From Cristatella mucedo (Eukaryota; Bryozoa; Phylactolaemata; Cristatellidae), in NCBI GenBank assembly GCA_009760855.2, contig WPIO01000058.1, positions 1,400,001 to 1,464,000 on the forward strand: a DNA stretch of 64,000 nucleotides. Direction: 5' to 3'. Below are positions 35,049-44,326 of the stretch, piece by piece. The position numbers and the translations under genes were made by a program. Within the stretch, counting starts at the first letter, position 1. Each line of letters opens with the position of its first letter. The notes below the pieces were generated by a model that ran no database searches, was not told the origin of the DNA, and saw only the letters and a list, made by a program, of their open reading frames with translations.

Positions 35049-36644
35049 TTAAATGTCAGTTCCATCATAAATAAATGTTCCTTTACTGCAGGTAAATGGT
35101 GAACCATTGCCATTAGAAGTAAGTTCTGCAGTGTTCTCACAGATAGTTAAATAATGAATCATAATGTTTGTAGCAGGGATAGCGGCTTTACCAGCTCCAC
35201 CAGCGCCAGGAGTACCAGTATCCGCAGCTGGAGGAATCTGAGAGTTAAACTCAATACTTACATCAAGTTTGGAAGTAATTCTTAGAGGTTCATCATTATA
35301 TTGTAGATCAATTACATGAATTGGGTAAAGAGATAACCATTCTGGGAAAGTAATGCCAACCGGCTCTGTAAGTTCATTCAATCCAAGATATTGTTTTCTA
35401 AACTCTGTAAAATCTAAATATGCAGTCGAACACTTTCCATCTCTAGGATAGCTACTTCTAGCAACAGTAGGGTATTGTTTTGAACCATTAGCAAGCAGAG
35501 TCACATTTTTAATATCACAATGATTGTATGTGCAAGGATTTCCAGTATAATCATTGTATTTATTTGTGTTTTGAGCAGCAACAATTAGCCACCTAACTTT
35601 ATCAATAGTATTTTGTACAGATAGAGTTCTACTGTATTTTAAACCTTGGTTAAAACTGTTTAATGTCATATTTTCGTAACGTCTAACTCTGTAATTAAGC
35701 CATATTTTCTTTGCTCTCTCACTTGATACATCTGCAAGTGCTCTTTGAATGCTTTCTTTAGGAGTAACACAAGGAACCATTAGTCTCATCTTTGACATAC
35801 TAATTTTGAATCCAGTCCAAACTCCGTCGCCATTTGCTGCGGCTCCTCCTCTTGCTAAAATCGCGTTTGTAGTATTGGCAGCTGCACCTGTTGATCCAGT
35901 CATAATAGCGTCAAAATCATTACCACCAGTGCGTGTCATTTCAAGTGTGAAAGGAATATTATAAAGAATTGTATTCATATAAGCGCAAAATCCAGACAAT
36001 CTTGAAAGTGGAAGTGAAATACTAAAAGTTCCAGGATTGTCAGATAAGATATTTGATAGTCCTCTTCTGTATATAAAGCCTAGTAGCCGCCAAAGATGCT
36101 GGTGGACTTGGATATGGATAACTTAAAGCATTAATAGCATTTCCACCATTGTTAGCAGTTGTAGGATAGAAATCCTCAATGGATCCTGCCTCATCTTTTT
36201 CCAACCAGTTGCAGGTCCTTCTGTTCTGTTGTAATCATTTGGATAAGTGAGATATCCCGTAAGAGTTGATACACTAACAGGGCCTTCTTTTAATGAATAG
36301 CTTTCTATTTCCTCAGCACCAAGTCTAATTCTCATCGAACTAAACATCCAAGCTCCGACATTGTTAACAAGAGCAGCAGCAAGGTTTTTATTAGGTGCAT
36401 TATAGGCGCCATTAGCAGCCGTCTGGACTTTTAATTGCCCTTCAAGAAGAAGATAAGTATCGGATAAAACATAGCACAGTTGTTGCTCACCAGGAACAGT
36501 AAATGTTATTAGTTTATTTGCAATATCACCAGTCTCATTTCCATTACTCTGGTAAAACTCTCTGTATTGATAATCTTTAATCTTATAATTAGGAAAACTA
36601 GGATCGCCTAATTCGAGTACAGTGTCAATCGGTGCACTTGCCAT
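35049..36644 (-). pseudogene. Major capsid protein (double jelly-roll, hexon-like)
   Basis: Forms the capsid shell. About 532 codons starting at ATG 36644, just after a TATATAGAGA motif. The N-terminal 147 codons or so (YQYREFYQSNGNETGD, then RIRLGAEEIE) are in one frame, a short second frame covers about 36205-36065, and the rest is in a third or restored frame (SGFCAYMN, YVIDLQYNDEPL-like strands, C-terminal GTFIYDGTD). The phrase LSNILSDNPGTFSISLPLSR, at the junction on the minus strand, is typical of Polinton capsid proteins. Two frameshifts, near 36205 and 36065, and no other stop. Confidence 0.85.
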
Positions 36645-36670
36645 TTCTTCTCTATATAAAAAGCAAAAAT

Positions 36671-36901
36671 TTATTTCTTATTCTGAATGTATAAACCAGC
36701 ACCAATTTTTTTCATGTATCCGCCATATCCATCAGGCCTAGGCATAATTGCAGGAACAGCAGATTTCTCTTTTATAACTTTTTCTATTTCTATGTATGCC
36801 TTAGGATCATTTTCCTTTAACGTTTCTGAATAATCCTCTGTCTCAGAATCCTCCATCTTTGCCTTATATTTCTTCTTCTTAGGTTTAAGTTTGTTAGGCA
36901 T
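36671..36901 (-). CDS. Small basic virion-like protein, 76 aa
   Basis: Begins with a Lys cluster (KLKPKKKKYKAK), then an acidic part, and ends PRPDGYGGYMKKIGAGLYIQ. It sits between the capsid gene and the coiled-coil gene, three bases after the latter's stop. The basic start is compatible with DNA binding in the virion. No named family is recognised. The frame is intact. Confidence 0.6.
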   Translation of the reverse strand: MPNKLKPKKKKYKAKMEDSETEDYSETLKENDPKAYIEIEKVIKEKSAVPAIMPRPDGYGGYMKKIGAGLYIQNKK

Positions 36902-36904
36902 AGC

Positions 36905-37263
36905 TCATTTTATCTCAAGATTAATCTCTTTAAGCTTTCTATCATAATCTTCTTCTTTCTTTTGTTTCTCTAATTCATACTCATATTCTTTCTTTCTTCT
37001 TTTCTCTTCAGCTTTATCATCAATATCTCTACGTTTATTAGCATACTCCTGGTCAATCTGTTCTTCTTTGTTTGTAATTCAGTTAATTTTCTAGCCTGAT
37101 GCTTCTCAATACCTTTGTTAGCAATGTTCATGCTAAGTCCAGTAAGTCCAGTAAGCACAGGTGCTGCTTTTCCAACACCGTCAATAATCCTATCAAGTAC
37201 ACCAGAACCATGTTATTTTCCGGCAGTTATCCCACCATGACCAATTCTAGCATAGCTACCCAT
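36905..37263 (-). pseudogene. Hydrophobic plus coiled-coil protein
   Basis: ATG at 37263 after ATAATATAGG. The first part is glycine-rich (GSYARIGHGGITAGK), then a mildly hydrophobic GKAAPVLTGLTGLSMNIANK stretch, then a strongly charged coiled coil (EEKRRKKEYEYELEKQKKEE) at 37010-36930. Broken by TAA at 37213-37215 and a frameshift near 37065. The GHGG near the start could be a cleavage site for the adenovirus-type protease. Probably a minor virion protein. Confidence 0.55.
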
Positions 37264-37269
37264 CCTATA

Positions 37270-38038
37270 TTATTTTGAAATTTCTATTGTAACTATAATA
37301 TCACTTATAAAATCTACAATATTTCCGTCTTGGTCTGATAGACTTATTTTAAAGTTTCTTATCCAATCTGTTCGAGTTGGTAGAAACAACACATTTTTTA
37401 AATGAACGTCTACTGTTTGCCCTGGAATCAAATCATTAGTATTGATTACAAATAATGAAGAAGATTGATTTACGTCTTTATTTTCTATATAATTCATAAA
37501 TGGATTAACAAGATCACAGTCAACACTTATAAATCTCCCACCATCTTTAAGATTGTTCCACGCTTTATATAATCCTACTGGATAAAAGCTTTTATTTTTT
37601 GAGTTACTGGTTGTACCTTGTAGTTTTGAGTTAAACCCAATAGTATCACTTATAGAATTATCATAATCAAATAATACAACATATAAACCAACTTGCATTT
37701 TAATTTTGTCATCACTATCAACACTAAATGATATACCACCTCTACTAACTCTAGGGATGTAAAAGCTTCCAGAATTAAGCAGTTCTCTGTTTAATCTAGC
37801 TAAAATTCCAACACTATCATAATATCCAGCAGTAATTGTTATAAACTCTGGAAGTGGTGCTGATGCTTGTTTTTTAAAATATAGATCGTCATTAACATCC
37901 TAAACTATTTTAATTGTTGGTTTTTTTGGATAACTAAATTCAATTCTTCGCAATCCAACCTTTTTATATTCTGCTCCATTTATTGGTGAAACTAGTCTTT
38001 GAGTCAGAACTAGTCATTCCAGTTATTCTTATAGACAT
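37270..38038 (-). pseudogene. Penton-like paralog C (minor capsid candidate), broken
   Basis: Third of three tandem relatives. Start MSIRITG matches paralog B exactly. C-terminal marks: FISVDCDLVNPFMNY, SSLFVINTNDLIPGQ, NVLFLPTR, ISLSDQDGNIVDF, VTIEISK. Beta-rich with a regular strand pattern. Broken by a frameshift near 37990 and TAG at 37900-37902. Assignment to the single jelly-roll penton family is by position and strand pattern, not by a decisive motif. Confidence 0.55.
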
Positions 38039-38045
38039 TCTTATA

Positions 38046-38897
38046 TTATTTTGAAATTTCTATTGTAGCAACAACATCAGTAATAATTTTTATTAAGTTT
38101 TCATTTTGATCTGTTAGACTTATTTTTATAGAGCTAATACCGTCGATGTCTCCTCTTGTAGGTAAAAATAAGACGTTTGGAATATGCATATCTACTTTTT
38201 CTCCAGGATTTATATCATCAGTATCTATTATATACAAAGATGATGATTGTTTTAAGAAACCTTTTTTATATTCTACATAATTCATTTCTGGATTAACAAG
38301 ATCACAGTCAACACTTATCCATCTTACGCTAGAATTGTCAGGCATTTGCATTTTATTCCAAGCTTTATAAGTGCCAGAGAAGTACATAGCTTTTTCTACA
38401 GCTTCATATGGAGTTCCACCAACCATTGCAGGATCGAACGAACCCTGCTGATTTGAACTGAAACCGAGTGCATCACCAATTGAATGTATAGTTACACCTG
38501 CATTACTTCCAAGTAATACAATAAAATCATTATAAACTTGCATAATTATTTTATCATCTGTATCAACACTAAACTTTATTCCACCACTTATCACTCTACC
38601 TGAGACAACATATAGAGCACCAGCTGCTGAGAGGGCAGCATTTAGAGAATTAAAAATTTTAATACTATCGTAATATCCTTCAGCAATCTCAATAGATGAA
38701 CGAGGAGTTATAAAACCTGATTTATACCAAAAAAAATTGTTTACATTAGAAATAATATTTAATACTACTTTGTTAGTATAAGTTAACTCAACTCTTCGCA
38801 AGCCTATTTTGTTATAACCAGAATCTGATCCTAATAGGATTGGAGGAACAAGAGTTTTTGAATCAGAACCAGTAGTTCCAGTGATTCTTATAGACAT
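38046..38897 (-). CDS. Penton-like paralog B, 283 aa, intact
   Basis: Complete frame. Order of marks: MSIRITGTTGSD, LGSDSGYNKIGLRRVEL, GYYDSIKIFNSLNAALS, ISVDCDLVNPEMNYVEYKKG, SSSLYIIDTDDINPGEK, NVLFLPTR, ISLTDQNENLIKI, VATIEISK. It overlaps the end of paralog A by 35 bases, and its TAA stop forms the start of the TAATATAAGAATG motif of paralog C. Paralogs B and C are close; A is more distant. Likely a virion surface or vertex protein. Confidence 0.6.
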   Translation of the reverse strand: MSIRITGTTGSDSKTLVPPILLGSDSGYNKIGLRRVELTYTNKVVLNIISNVNNFFWYKSGFITPRSSIEIAEGYYDSIKIFNSLNAALSAAGALYVVSGRVISGGIKFSVDTDDKIIMQVYNDFIVLLGSNAGVTIHSIGDALGFSSNQQGSFDPAMVGGTPYEAVEKAMYFSGTYKAWNKMQMPDNSSVRWISVDCDLVNPEMNYVEYKKGFLKQSSSLYIIDTDDINPGEKVDMHIPNVLFLPTRGDIDGISSIKISLTDQNENLIKIITDVVATIEISK

Positions 38898-39776
38898 TCT
38901 TATATTCTATTTCAATAATTTCTATTACAACAGTAATCCGCTGCGAACCAAAATCTAAAACTTTCAAATTTTGATCTGTAATTGTAATCAATATATTAGA
39001 AATAGATTCTCCAACAAGATTGTGATATTCAAGAGTGTTTGGCTCATATACCATTTGTTCCCAAGGATAGAAATTATAAGCAAAACTTCTAAGAGCTTGT
39101 GTTTCGATATTATTTATGTAACTTGTTCCACTAGCAACTAAATTACAGTTTATAAGAATTAAATTCAAGTCAGAAACAAAAACTTCATTTTCTGAAGTAA
39201 TTTTCTCTCCAGGATCTACAACTACTTGTGTGAACTGCTTTCCAGGAGCTGCAGTATATGCAGATAGTGGAAGTGTTTTATGAGTTGTATAAACAGTTCC
39301 AGTGAATCCAAGTAATGGAGCTATGGTAGACTTAGTAGCAGCAAATGTAAATCCAGCAGGCATAGTAATCCAAGAATTAGAAGTAGCAGTATCAATACCT
39401 AAAACAAATTATCACTTTCAGATAATACAATAGAATTATTTATTGTATCAGCAATTCCAATATTTAAATCATCAAAAACAGCTGCATATATTCCAGGAGG
39501 AATCCTTACTATTCTATCAGATCCACCTGTAAGTCTGTAAACGAAAGTATTATTTGCAGATGTTATATTTTTAATAGAATTAGTTCCAACAAACTTTTTG
39601 AAGCATAACTTAAATTTTTTATTCTTCAGTCTTATTGGATTGTTGATGTTTACTCTAATAGGATTATTAGTTCCAGTTATGTAAAAAACATATCCTTCCT
39701 TACCTGCAATGGTATCCTTTTTGATTGACTCAACATTCTTTAGAATATCCTTAGCTACACCAAGAAGATCTGACAT
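38863..39776 (-). pseudogene. Penton-like paralog A, frameshifted
   Basis: N-terminal part (39776-39399) MSDLLGVAKDILKNVESIKK and a GSDRIVRIPPGIYAAVFDDL strand region; C-terminal part (39363-38863) with IAPLLGFTG, NLILINCNLVASG, NNIETQALRSF, and ILITITDQNLKVLDF followed by ITVVIEI, which aligns with the ends of B and C. A frameshift near 39402 splits the two. The gene is preceded by GATATATAGAAA, whose TAG is the stop of the gene before. Confidence 0.6.
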
Positions 39777-39779
39777 TTT

Positions 39780-40049
39780 CTATATATCATATAAAAGTTG
39801 ATTAATTTTAGCAACATATGACTTTAGTACTTTTCTAGATTTTACAAGGTAATCAACAGCAGCACTAATAGAATTTACTACTCCAGTATTTCCAGCAGCA
39901 AGCTCTCGAATCCACAACTCAATCTTATCAAATACTTCTGAATCATTCTTTACAACTAATGGAATTATTTCTATTCCTTTACCAACTTTTGGCCTTAAAT
40001 AATCTAAAACTCTTTGCTCCTTCACACTTCTTTTTTTCTTTTTGTCCAA
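39780..40049 (-). CDS. Small helical protein, 89 aa
   Basis: Lys-rich start (DKKKKRSVKEQR) then predicted helices. The stretch VDYLVKSRKVLKSYVAKINQ resembles VDYLVKSRMTAYDQQ of the gene at 48536-49058, which may reflect a shared helical motif. Short spacing from paralog A (3 bases) and overlap with the upstream gene suggest a late virion cluster. Function unknown. Confidence 0.6.
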   Translation of the reverse strand: MDKKKKRSVKEQRVLDYLRPKVGKGIEIIPLVVKNDSEVFDKIELWIRELAAGNTGVVNSISAAVDYLVKSRKVLKSYVAKINQLLYDI

Positions 40050-40974
40050 CTCTTAAATAACATTGGAAAGATTTTCCTCACTAAGTTTTTCAACAATTTT
40101 ACTGATTTGGGTAATCCACCAGTTATTTTTGCTCCGATAATATCAAGTAAATCTTTCTTTTTATCAACGGTTGATTCATATGCTTTATTTATTTCATCCT
40201 TTTGTTTACCATCAAATTTAGTATAATAATTCATTGTGTATTCTAAAATATCATGAGCAGTTTGTTTTAGTTCTTTTTCAGAAGTATACATTTTTTCACT
40301 ATAAAGTTTTAATCCTAGTTCATGCAGTTTTAAATCTTTATTTGTACTATCAATTTCATTTATTATTCTTGGCACATAGATTGGGATATATCCATTTTTT
40401 TCTTTAAGTATTTTAATTGGATTAGCTTTATCTAAATCTTGTACTACAACAGATTTTTTTGGAGTGCCAGTGGTTGGATTTATATTTAACTCTTCAGCTA
40501 AACGTTTTTGAGCAGAATCAATAGCTTCTCGTATTTCTGGATTTGCTGCATATGTCTTTGCTTGATTTGCTATAGTAATCGCTTTTTTATGCTTTCCTTC
40601 ACTAACAGCTGTTCTTGCTTTTTGAATAGTGCTAGATATGTCTGGTTTTTGTTAGTATTCTAAAGCTTTTTGTAGTTGTTCTTTATTTTCTATCTGTAAA
40701 GCAAGTTTAGGTCTGACTCTTTTAAGTTTCTCAACAACAATATTTCCTGAGTTATCAGTAGATCTCTCTAATGCTTGCTCATTTAATCTATGCTCAGCAG
40801 CATCTCTTACAGCTATTTCTGATTCTATTCTTTGTATCTCACCAGAATTTTCTAGAATGTTCGCATCTCTCAGATCTTTCAGATTTTTGCAGTTTAGATT
40901 CATAATCAAGTGCTTCTTGAACGCTACCTTTGTAAGGTTTTTTACCACTTGAGTAAATTTTTCCATTAAACATT
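40022..40974 (-). pseudogene. Coiled-coil structural-type protein, about 317 codons
   Basis: ATG 40974 follows GATATAGTAAA. The first 30 codons (MFNGKIYSSGKKPYKGSVQE) shift near 40870 into the frame of 40966-40652, which ends at TAA 40652-40654 and continues in frame to 40022. Highly charged helices run throughout, with a basic C-terminus (LFKSWTKRKKEV). Position between the ATPase and penton-like genes suggests a scaffold or core protein; this is inference. Confidence 0.55.
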
Positions 40975-40993
40975 TTACTATATCTATTAAGAA

Positions 40994-41659
40994 TTAAAAA
41001 ATGTCAATTAATTGCTGTCCCTCTGAATCAACAGACCAAATACTACCTTCCGTTTCAGTCTTAGTTAGGTCTATTACACAATATCCAAAACGGTTTCTAG
41101 TGCAAGAGTTAACCCATTCTCTAAATTGTTTCTTATCAATATCTCCAACGTATGCATCACGGATATACTCAATGTCAGTTGTGTTTTTCTTAAAGATTAC
41201 TATTAAAAATACATTGCTTCTAATTTCTCTCCTAGGTATATTCGTAAAGCCTTGAGCAAGATAGAAAATGTTTAAACCTTTATGTCTTCCTCGTGTGAAA
41301 TAGTCTAATATCTTTGTCTGATCCTCAGTCATTAAATCATCAAGTACAACTACATTCTTGCAGTTCTTATACGAGTCTACTTCTGGCATAGCATCAATTC
41401 CATTCACCCATGAGTAAGCTTTGTTTTCTTTTGTCATCGACATAAGTCCTCGATACAACTTTTGATCTAAAATTGAAGCAATAATTGTACAACTGTCATA
41501 ACTGACCATTCCATAAAATATCCAATGCATTATGAGTTGTGATTTACCTGAACCACTTGGATCTAAAACTAAAGCTCTGATTGGAACATTTGGTAAAGGT
41601 TCTTTATGCCCAGTATCCACATCCTGTCCAAAATTAATTGCTCTTACTCGAAGAGACAT
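40994..41659 (-). CDS. A32/FtsK-HerA-like packaging ATPase, 221 aa
   Basis: Packages DNA into the capsid using ATP. Walker A reads DPSGSGKS (residues 33-40), Walker B is NVVVLDDL (about 103-110), followed by a RGRHKGLNIFYLAQ sensor-like strand. The frame is full length for the family. The first glycine of GxxxxGKS is Asp33 (codon 41561-41563), one base from Gly, which may impair ATP binding. ATG follows TATAGTATAGGAA and faces the zinc-ribbon gene at 41694. Confidence 0.88.
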   Translation of the reverse strand: MSLRVRAINFGQDVDTGHKEPLPNVPIRALVLDPSGSGKSQLIMHWIFYGMVSYDSCTIIASILDQKLYRGLMSMTKENKAYSWVNGIDAMPEVDSYKNCKNVVVLDDLMTEDQTKILDYFTRGRHKGLNIFYLAQGFTNIPRREIRSNVFLIVIFKKNTTDIEYIRDAYVGDIDKKQFREWVNSCTRNRFGYCVIDLTKTETEGSIWSVDSEGQQLIDIF

Positions 41660-41693
41660 TTCCTATACTATAAAACGTTTTTATATTATAGAA
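41660..41693. promoter_or_regulatory. Divergent intergenic promoter, 34 bp
   Basis: Two motifs back to back: TATAGTATAGGAAATG toward the ATPase and TATTATAGAAATG toward the zinc-ribbon gene. Confidence 0.55.
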
Positions 41694-41972
41694 ATGGAAA
41701 TATACTGCTTGAAATGCAAAAAGCCTACAGATAGCATTCATAAGGAGTACATCGAGATTGATAGTACAAAAGGTCTTAGAGGAATGATTAAAGCAATTTG
41801 CGTGATTTGTGAAAGTAAGAAGTCAAAGTTTGTTAAGCTTAGATCTGAGACTGTCGGAGCTGGAGTTCTAGCTCATGGGAAAAAGTTAGGTACTGGAGTT
41901 TTAGCTCACGGGAAAAGTTAGGTGCAAGTGTAGCGAGCGGAGTTTTAGCTCATGGGAAAAAGTTTGGCGGTG
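41694..41972 (+). pseudogene. CxxC (DUF5679-like) protein with GVLAHGKK repeats
   Basis: MEIYCLKCKKPTD and AICVICESKKSKFV form two CxxC knuckles of the DUF5679 type, common beside Polinton and adintovirus proteases. Then GVLAHGKKLG is repeated at about 41865, 41895 and 41940. The first frame stops at TAG 41919-41921; the third repeat lies in the protease frame, so a one-base loss in GGGAAAAG separates them. Reading that frame leads into the protease without a stop. Possibly a DNA-binding core protein. Confidence 0.65.
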
Positions 41973-41974
41973 AG

Positions 41975-42412
41975 ATGAATAAAGAAAAAATACTTTCTGA
42001 ACTAAGAAAAACTATCAACAGTTTAAAAAAAGTAAAAAGTACACCACTAACTGATCTCGAAATAAATAACTATGTGACAGAACTAGATATAAAAAATTTC
42101 AGAGGTGTATTTGCAAGAGATGACTTGAGTTCTCCAGAAGAGAATGCGTGCCTTATTTGCAATACTGGTAAATCAGATCTAGCAATATATCACTGGGTAG
42201 CTCTTAAAAAAATTGGAGATCGATGTTTTTATTTTGATTCGTCCGGTGCTCCTCCAATGCCAGAAGCAATCGATTATTTCGGTGTTACACCAAGTTTTCA
42301 GACTTTTCAACTGCAGAAGTTTAATCAAATGGATAGTGGAATGAGGTGCTTAATCTTCCTTAAACTAATGGAATTTGTTGATTTTGGTACAGTCATGCAA
42401 TTATTAATTTGA
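41975..42412 (+). CDS. Adenovirus-type cysteine protease, catalytic Cys replaced
   Basis: Processes virion proteins. Family pattern: LTDLEINNYVTEL, NFRGVFARDDL, catalytic His in YHWVALKK, catalytic Asp in FYFDSSGAPP, and the C-terminal FNQMDSGMRCLIFL. In this last motif the family's nucleophile Cys before Gly is Ser121 (codon 42335-42337, AGT), one base away from TGT. The frame is otherwise whole at 145 residues, somewhat short. Start is taken at ATG 41975; an in-frame extension upstream carries the last GVLAHGKK repeat. Confidence 0.8.
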   Translation: MNKEKILSELRKTINSLKKVKSTPLTDLEINNYVTELDIKNFRGVFARDDLSSPEENACLICNTGKSDLAIYHWVALKKIGDRCFYFDSSGAPPMPEAIDYFGVTPSFQTFQLQKFNQMDSGMRCLIFLKLMEFVDFGTVMQLLI

Positions 42413-42440
42413 ATTAAACAAAATATTTCCACTATATAGA

Positions 42441-42929
42441 ATGGAAAATCAAGAAAAGAAATTTGTAGTCCTCTAAAATTCTGCAGTTGTTATTCCTAAA
42501 GGAAAGCTTGCACACGTTCATGTTGAAGAGAAAATTTCAAAAGATTCAAAACCTTATCTTAGCGCATGGATGTATATAACAGAGGAATCACTTCCTTATA
42601 TTCAAAAAATTGTAGATAGATCGAGTGAACAATTAGAATTCAAAGCATTTGATGCTAGTGCAAAGTCAACAATTAGAATTAGATTTGATTTTGGAAAGAA
42701 ACCTAGTATTAGGTTTGATGAAAATAATAAACAAATTAAAGTATCTAGTCCTGCAGACGTAATTAAGAAATTAGGAAATAATTTTAGTATAACTGGAATT
42801 CTTGATGGAAGTTATGTTTCAAAAGAATACTATAATAATGGAGCAAAATTAAATATTTGACTAAAGATTGACCAAGTAAAAGTTTATGGCTCTCCAAAGA
42901 GACCAGTTTTTAATCCAGCAGAGTTTTAA
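42441..42929 (+). pseudogene. Unknown protein gene with TAA and TGA interruptions
   Basis: ATG follows CTATATAGA directly. The frame has TAA at 42474-42476 (codon 12), then is open to TGA 42858-42860, then open another 22 codons to TAA 42927-42929. The middle (FKAFDASAKSTIRIRFDFGK, then KKPSIRFDENNKQIKV) looks beta-rich. Whether the last piece belongs to the gene is uncertain. No family recognised. Confidence 0.5.
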
Positions 42930-42968
42930 AAAGTTTGTAAGTTAAACTTTTTTAGATCTTTTTCCGAG

Positions 42969-43718
42969 TTATATCAAGCATTCTATCAACGATTCCACGA
43001 GCATAATTTTTATCTTATTAAGACTAGCAGGATTACTTACTTTATCTTTGAGAAAATCAGTAGCAAATGAATCGTTTAATCCACCAGCAAGGCCTAAGCC
43101 TAATTTTGACTTCGCAGCCATCACGGCTGCTACTGTCTTTGCATCTTTACGTACATAATTTGGTTGACGAGGATCTAGCGCAATTCTAGCAGCAGATTCA
43201 GCTAATACAAAGTCTGACAAGTTTCTTATTTGTGTTCTTTTAGGTTCAGGCATTGATCCAGTTTCAGTGTATAAACTATCGTGCACTAAAGCAGATCTAT
43301 CTAGGTCATTTACGCCTTCATAAGATTCATTCATCCTTTGAGTAAACTTAGTTCCCGGCCCGGCATATGAGTAACGACCACTATAGTTGAATGAAACACC
43401 TGGGACAAATTCAGATTTAACTCCTGAAGGTAGTTTCATATGCATTTCGTGATTGCCAGTTAGTTTGTTTATGAAATCTACTATACCCGAGCCAAATCTT
43501 CTATCACGTTTCAATTGCTTCAAACTTAGATTTAGTTATAAGCCAGTGTTTTTTGATCTACATTTTTTTATTTTATTTAGTTGTGTTTTTGTTACAAAGA
43601 TAACAATAGTGCCTGATAGGTCTTCTTTTTTTAGTCTGATTGAAATAGGTTTTTTGCTCTTATGTATTAAGTTTACTTGATGTTCTGATAGGTTTAATTT
43701 TGTCTCATGGTATTCCAT
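42969..43718 (-). pseudogene. Virion phospholipase A2-domain protein
   Basis: Two parts. N-terminal (43718-43536): repeats with alternating strands, ISIRLKKEDLSG and IFVTKTQLNKIKK, seen ahead of such domains in adintoviruses. C-terminal: a parvovirus VP1-like phospholipase A2 with calcium loop YAGPGT and catalytic VHDSLY, followed by FVLAESAARIAL. In parvoviruses this activity helps breach the endosome. TAA at 43536-43538 splits the two parts in one frame. Start preceded by TTATAGA. Confidence 0.75.
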
Positions 43719-43773
43719 TCTATAATAAATTAAATTTTATTTAAAGACAAATAAAACTATTATATATTAAGAA
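43719..43773. promoter_or_regulatory. Divergent promoter between phospholipase and HNH genes
   Basis: TTTATTATAGAATG toward the minus gene and TATATTAAGAAATG toward the plus gene, 55 bp apart. Confidence 0.5.
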
Positions 43774-44326
43774 ATGAATAGTGATGAAACTTTTAGAAAC
43801 AGAGTTATGGAATTGCTTCATTATGAACCGGATACTGGAAAAGTCTTCTGGAAGGTTGGAAGAAGAGGCATTGTTAGGGCGTGCGCAGAAGCCGGAACAG
43901 TAAATAACACTGGTTATATAAGAATAAAAATTGACGGGAAACACTATCAAGCGCATAGATTGGTGTGGTTGATAGTAATAAGCAAAATGCCAGTACAGGG
44001 AATTGACCATAAAGATAATAATAGACAAAATAATTGTTTTAGAAATTTGCGAGAGGCATCTTTTTCAGAAAATCAAAGAAATAAAGTAATACGTGAAGAC
44101 AACACTTCTGGCTTTGTTGGGGTTAGTTTTGACAAAGCAAGTAATAAATGGCAATCATGTATATGTATAGACAAACAAATATTATTTAGGCTTATTTGAT
44201 AATCCTATTACAGCTGCTGTAACAAGAGATATGGCAGCAATACGTTTGCACCTACTATTTGCAAGACTAAACTTTACTTATACTTTAACAGAAGATTTCA
44301 AAATAGTTAGACATACAGACTTTTAA
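43774..44326 (+). pseudogene. HNH endonuclease with AP2-like C-terminus
   Basis: HNH marks: YQAHRLVWLIV, then MPVQGIDHKDNNRQNN and FRNLREASFSENQRN. The C-terminal NTSGFVGVSFDKASNKWQS is the AP2/DNA-binding motif common in phage and giant-virus HNH genes. A frameshift near 44190 moves the final LGLFDNPITAAVTRDMAA segment out of frame; it ends at TAA 44324-44326. Such genes usually behave as mobile homing-type endonucleases. Confidence 0.8.

Noticed and set aside
41905-41925. Programmed -1 frameshift between the GVLAHGKK repeats
   Set aside because: GGGAAAAG does not fit a canonical slippery heptamer in the reading frame and no clear downstream pseudoknot is seen; a base loss is likelier.
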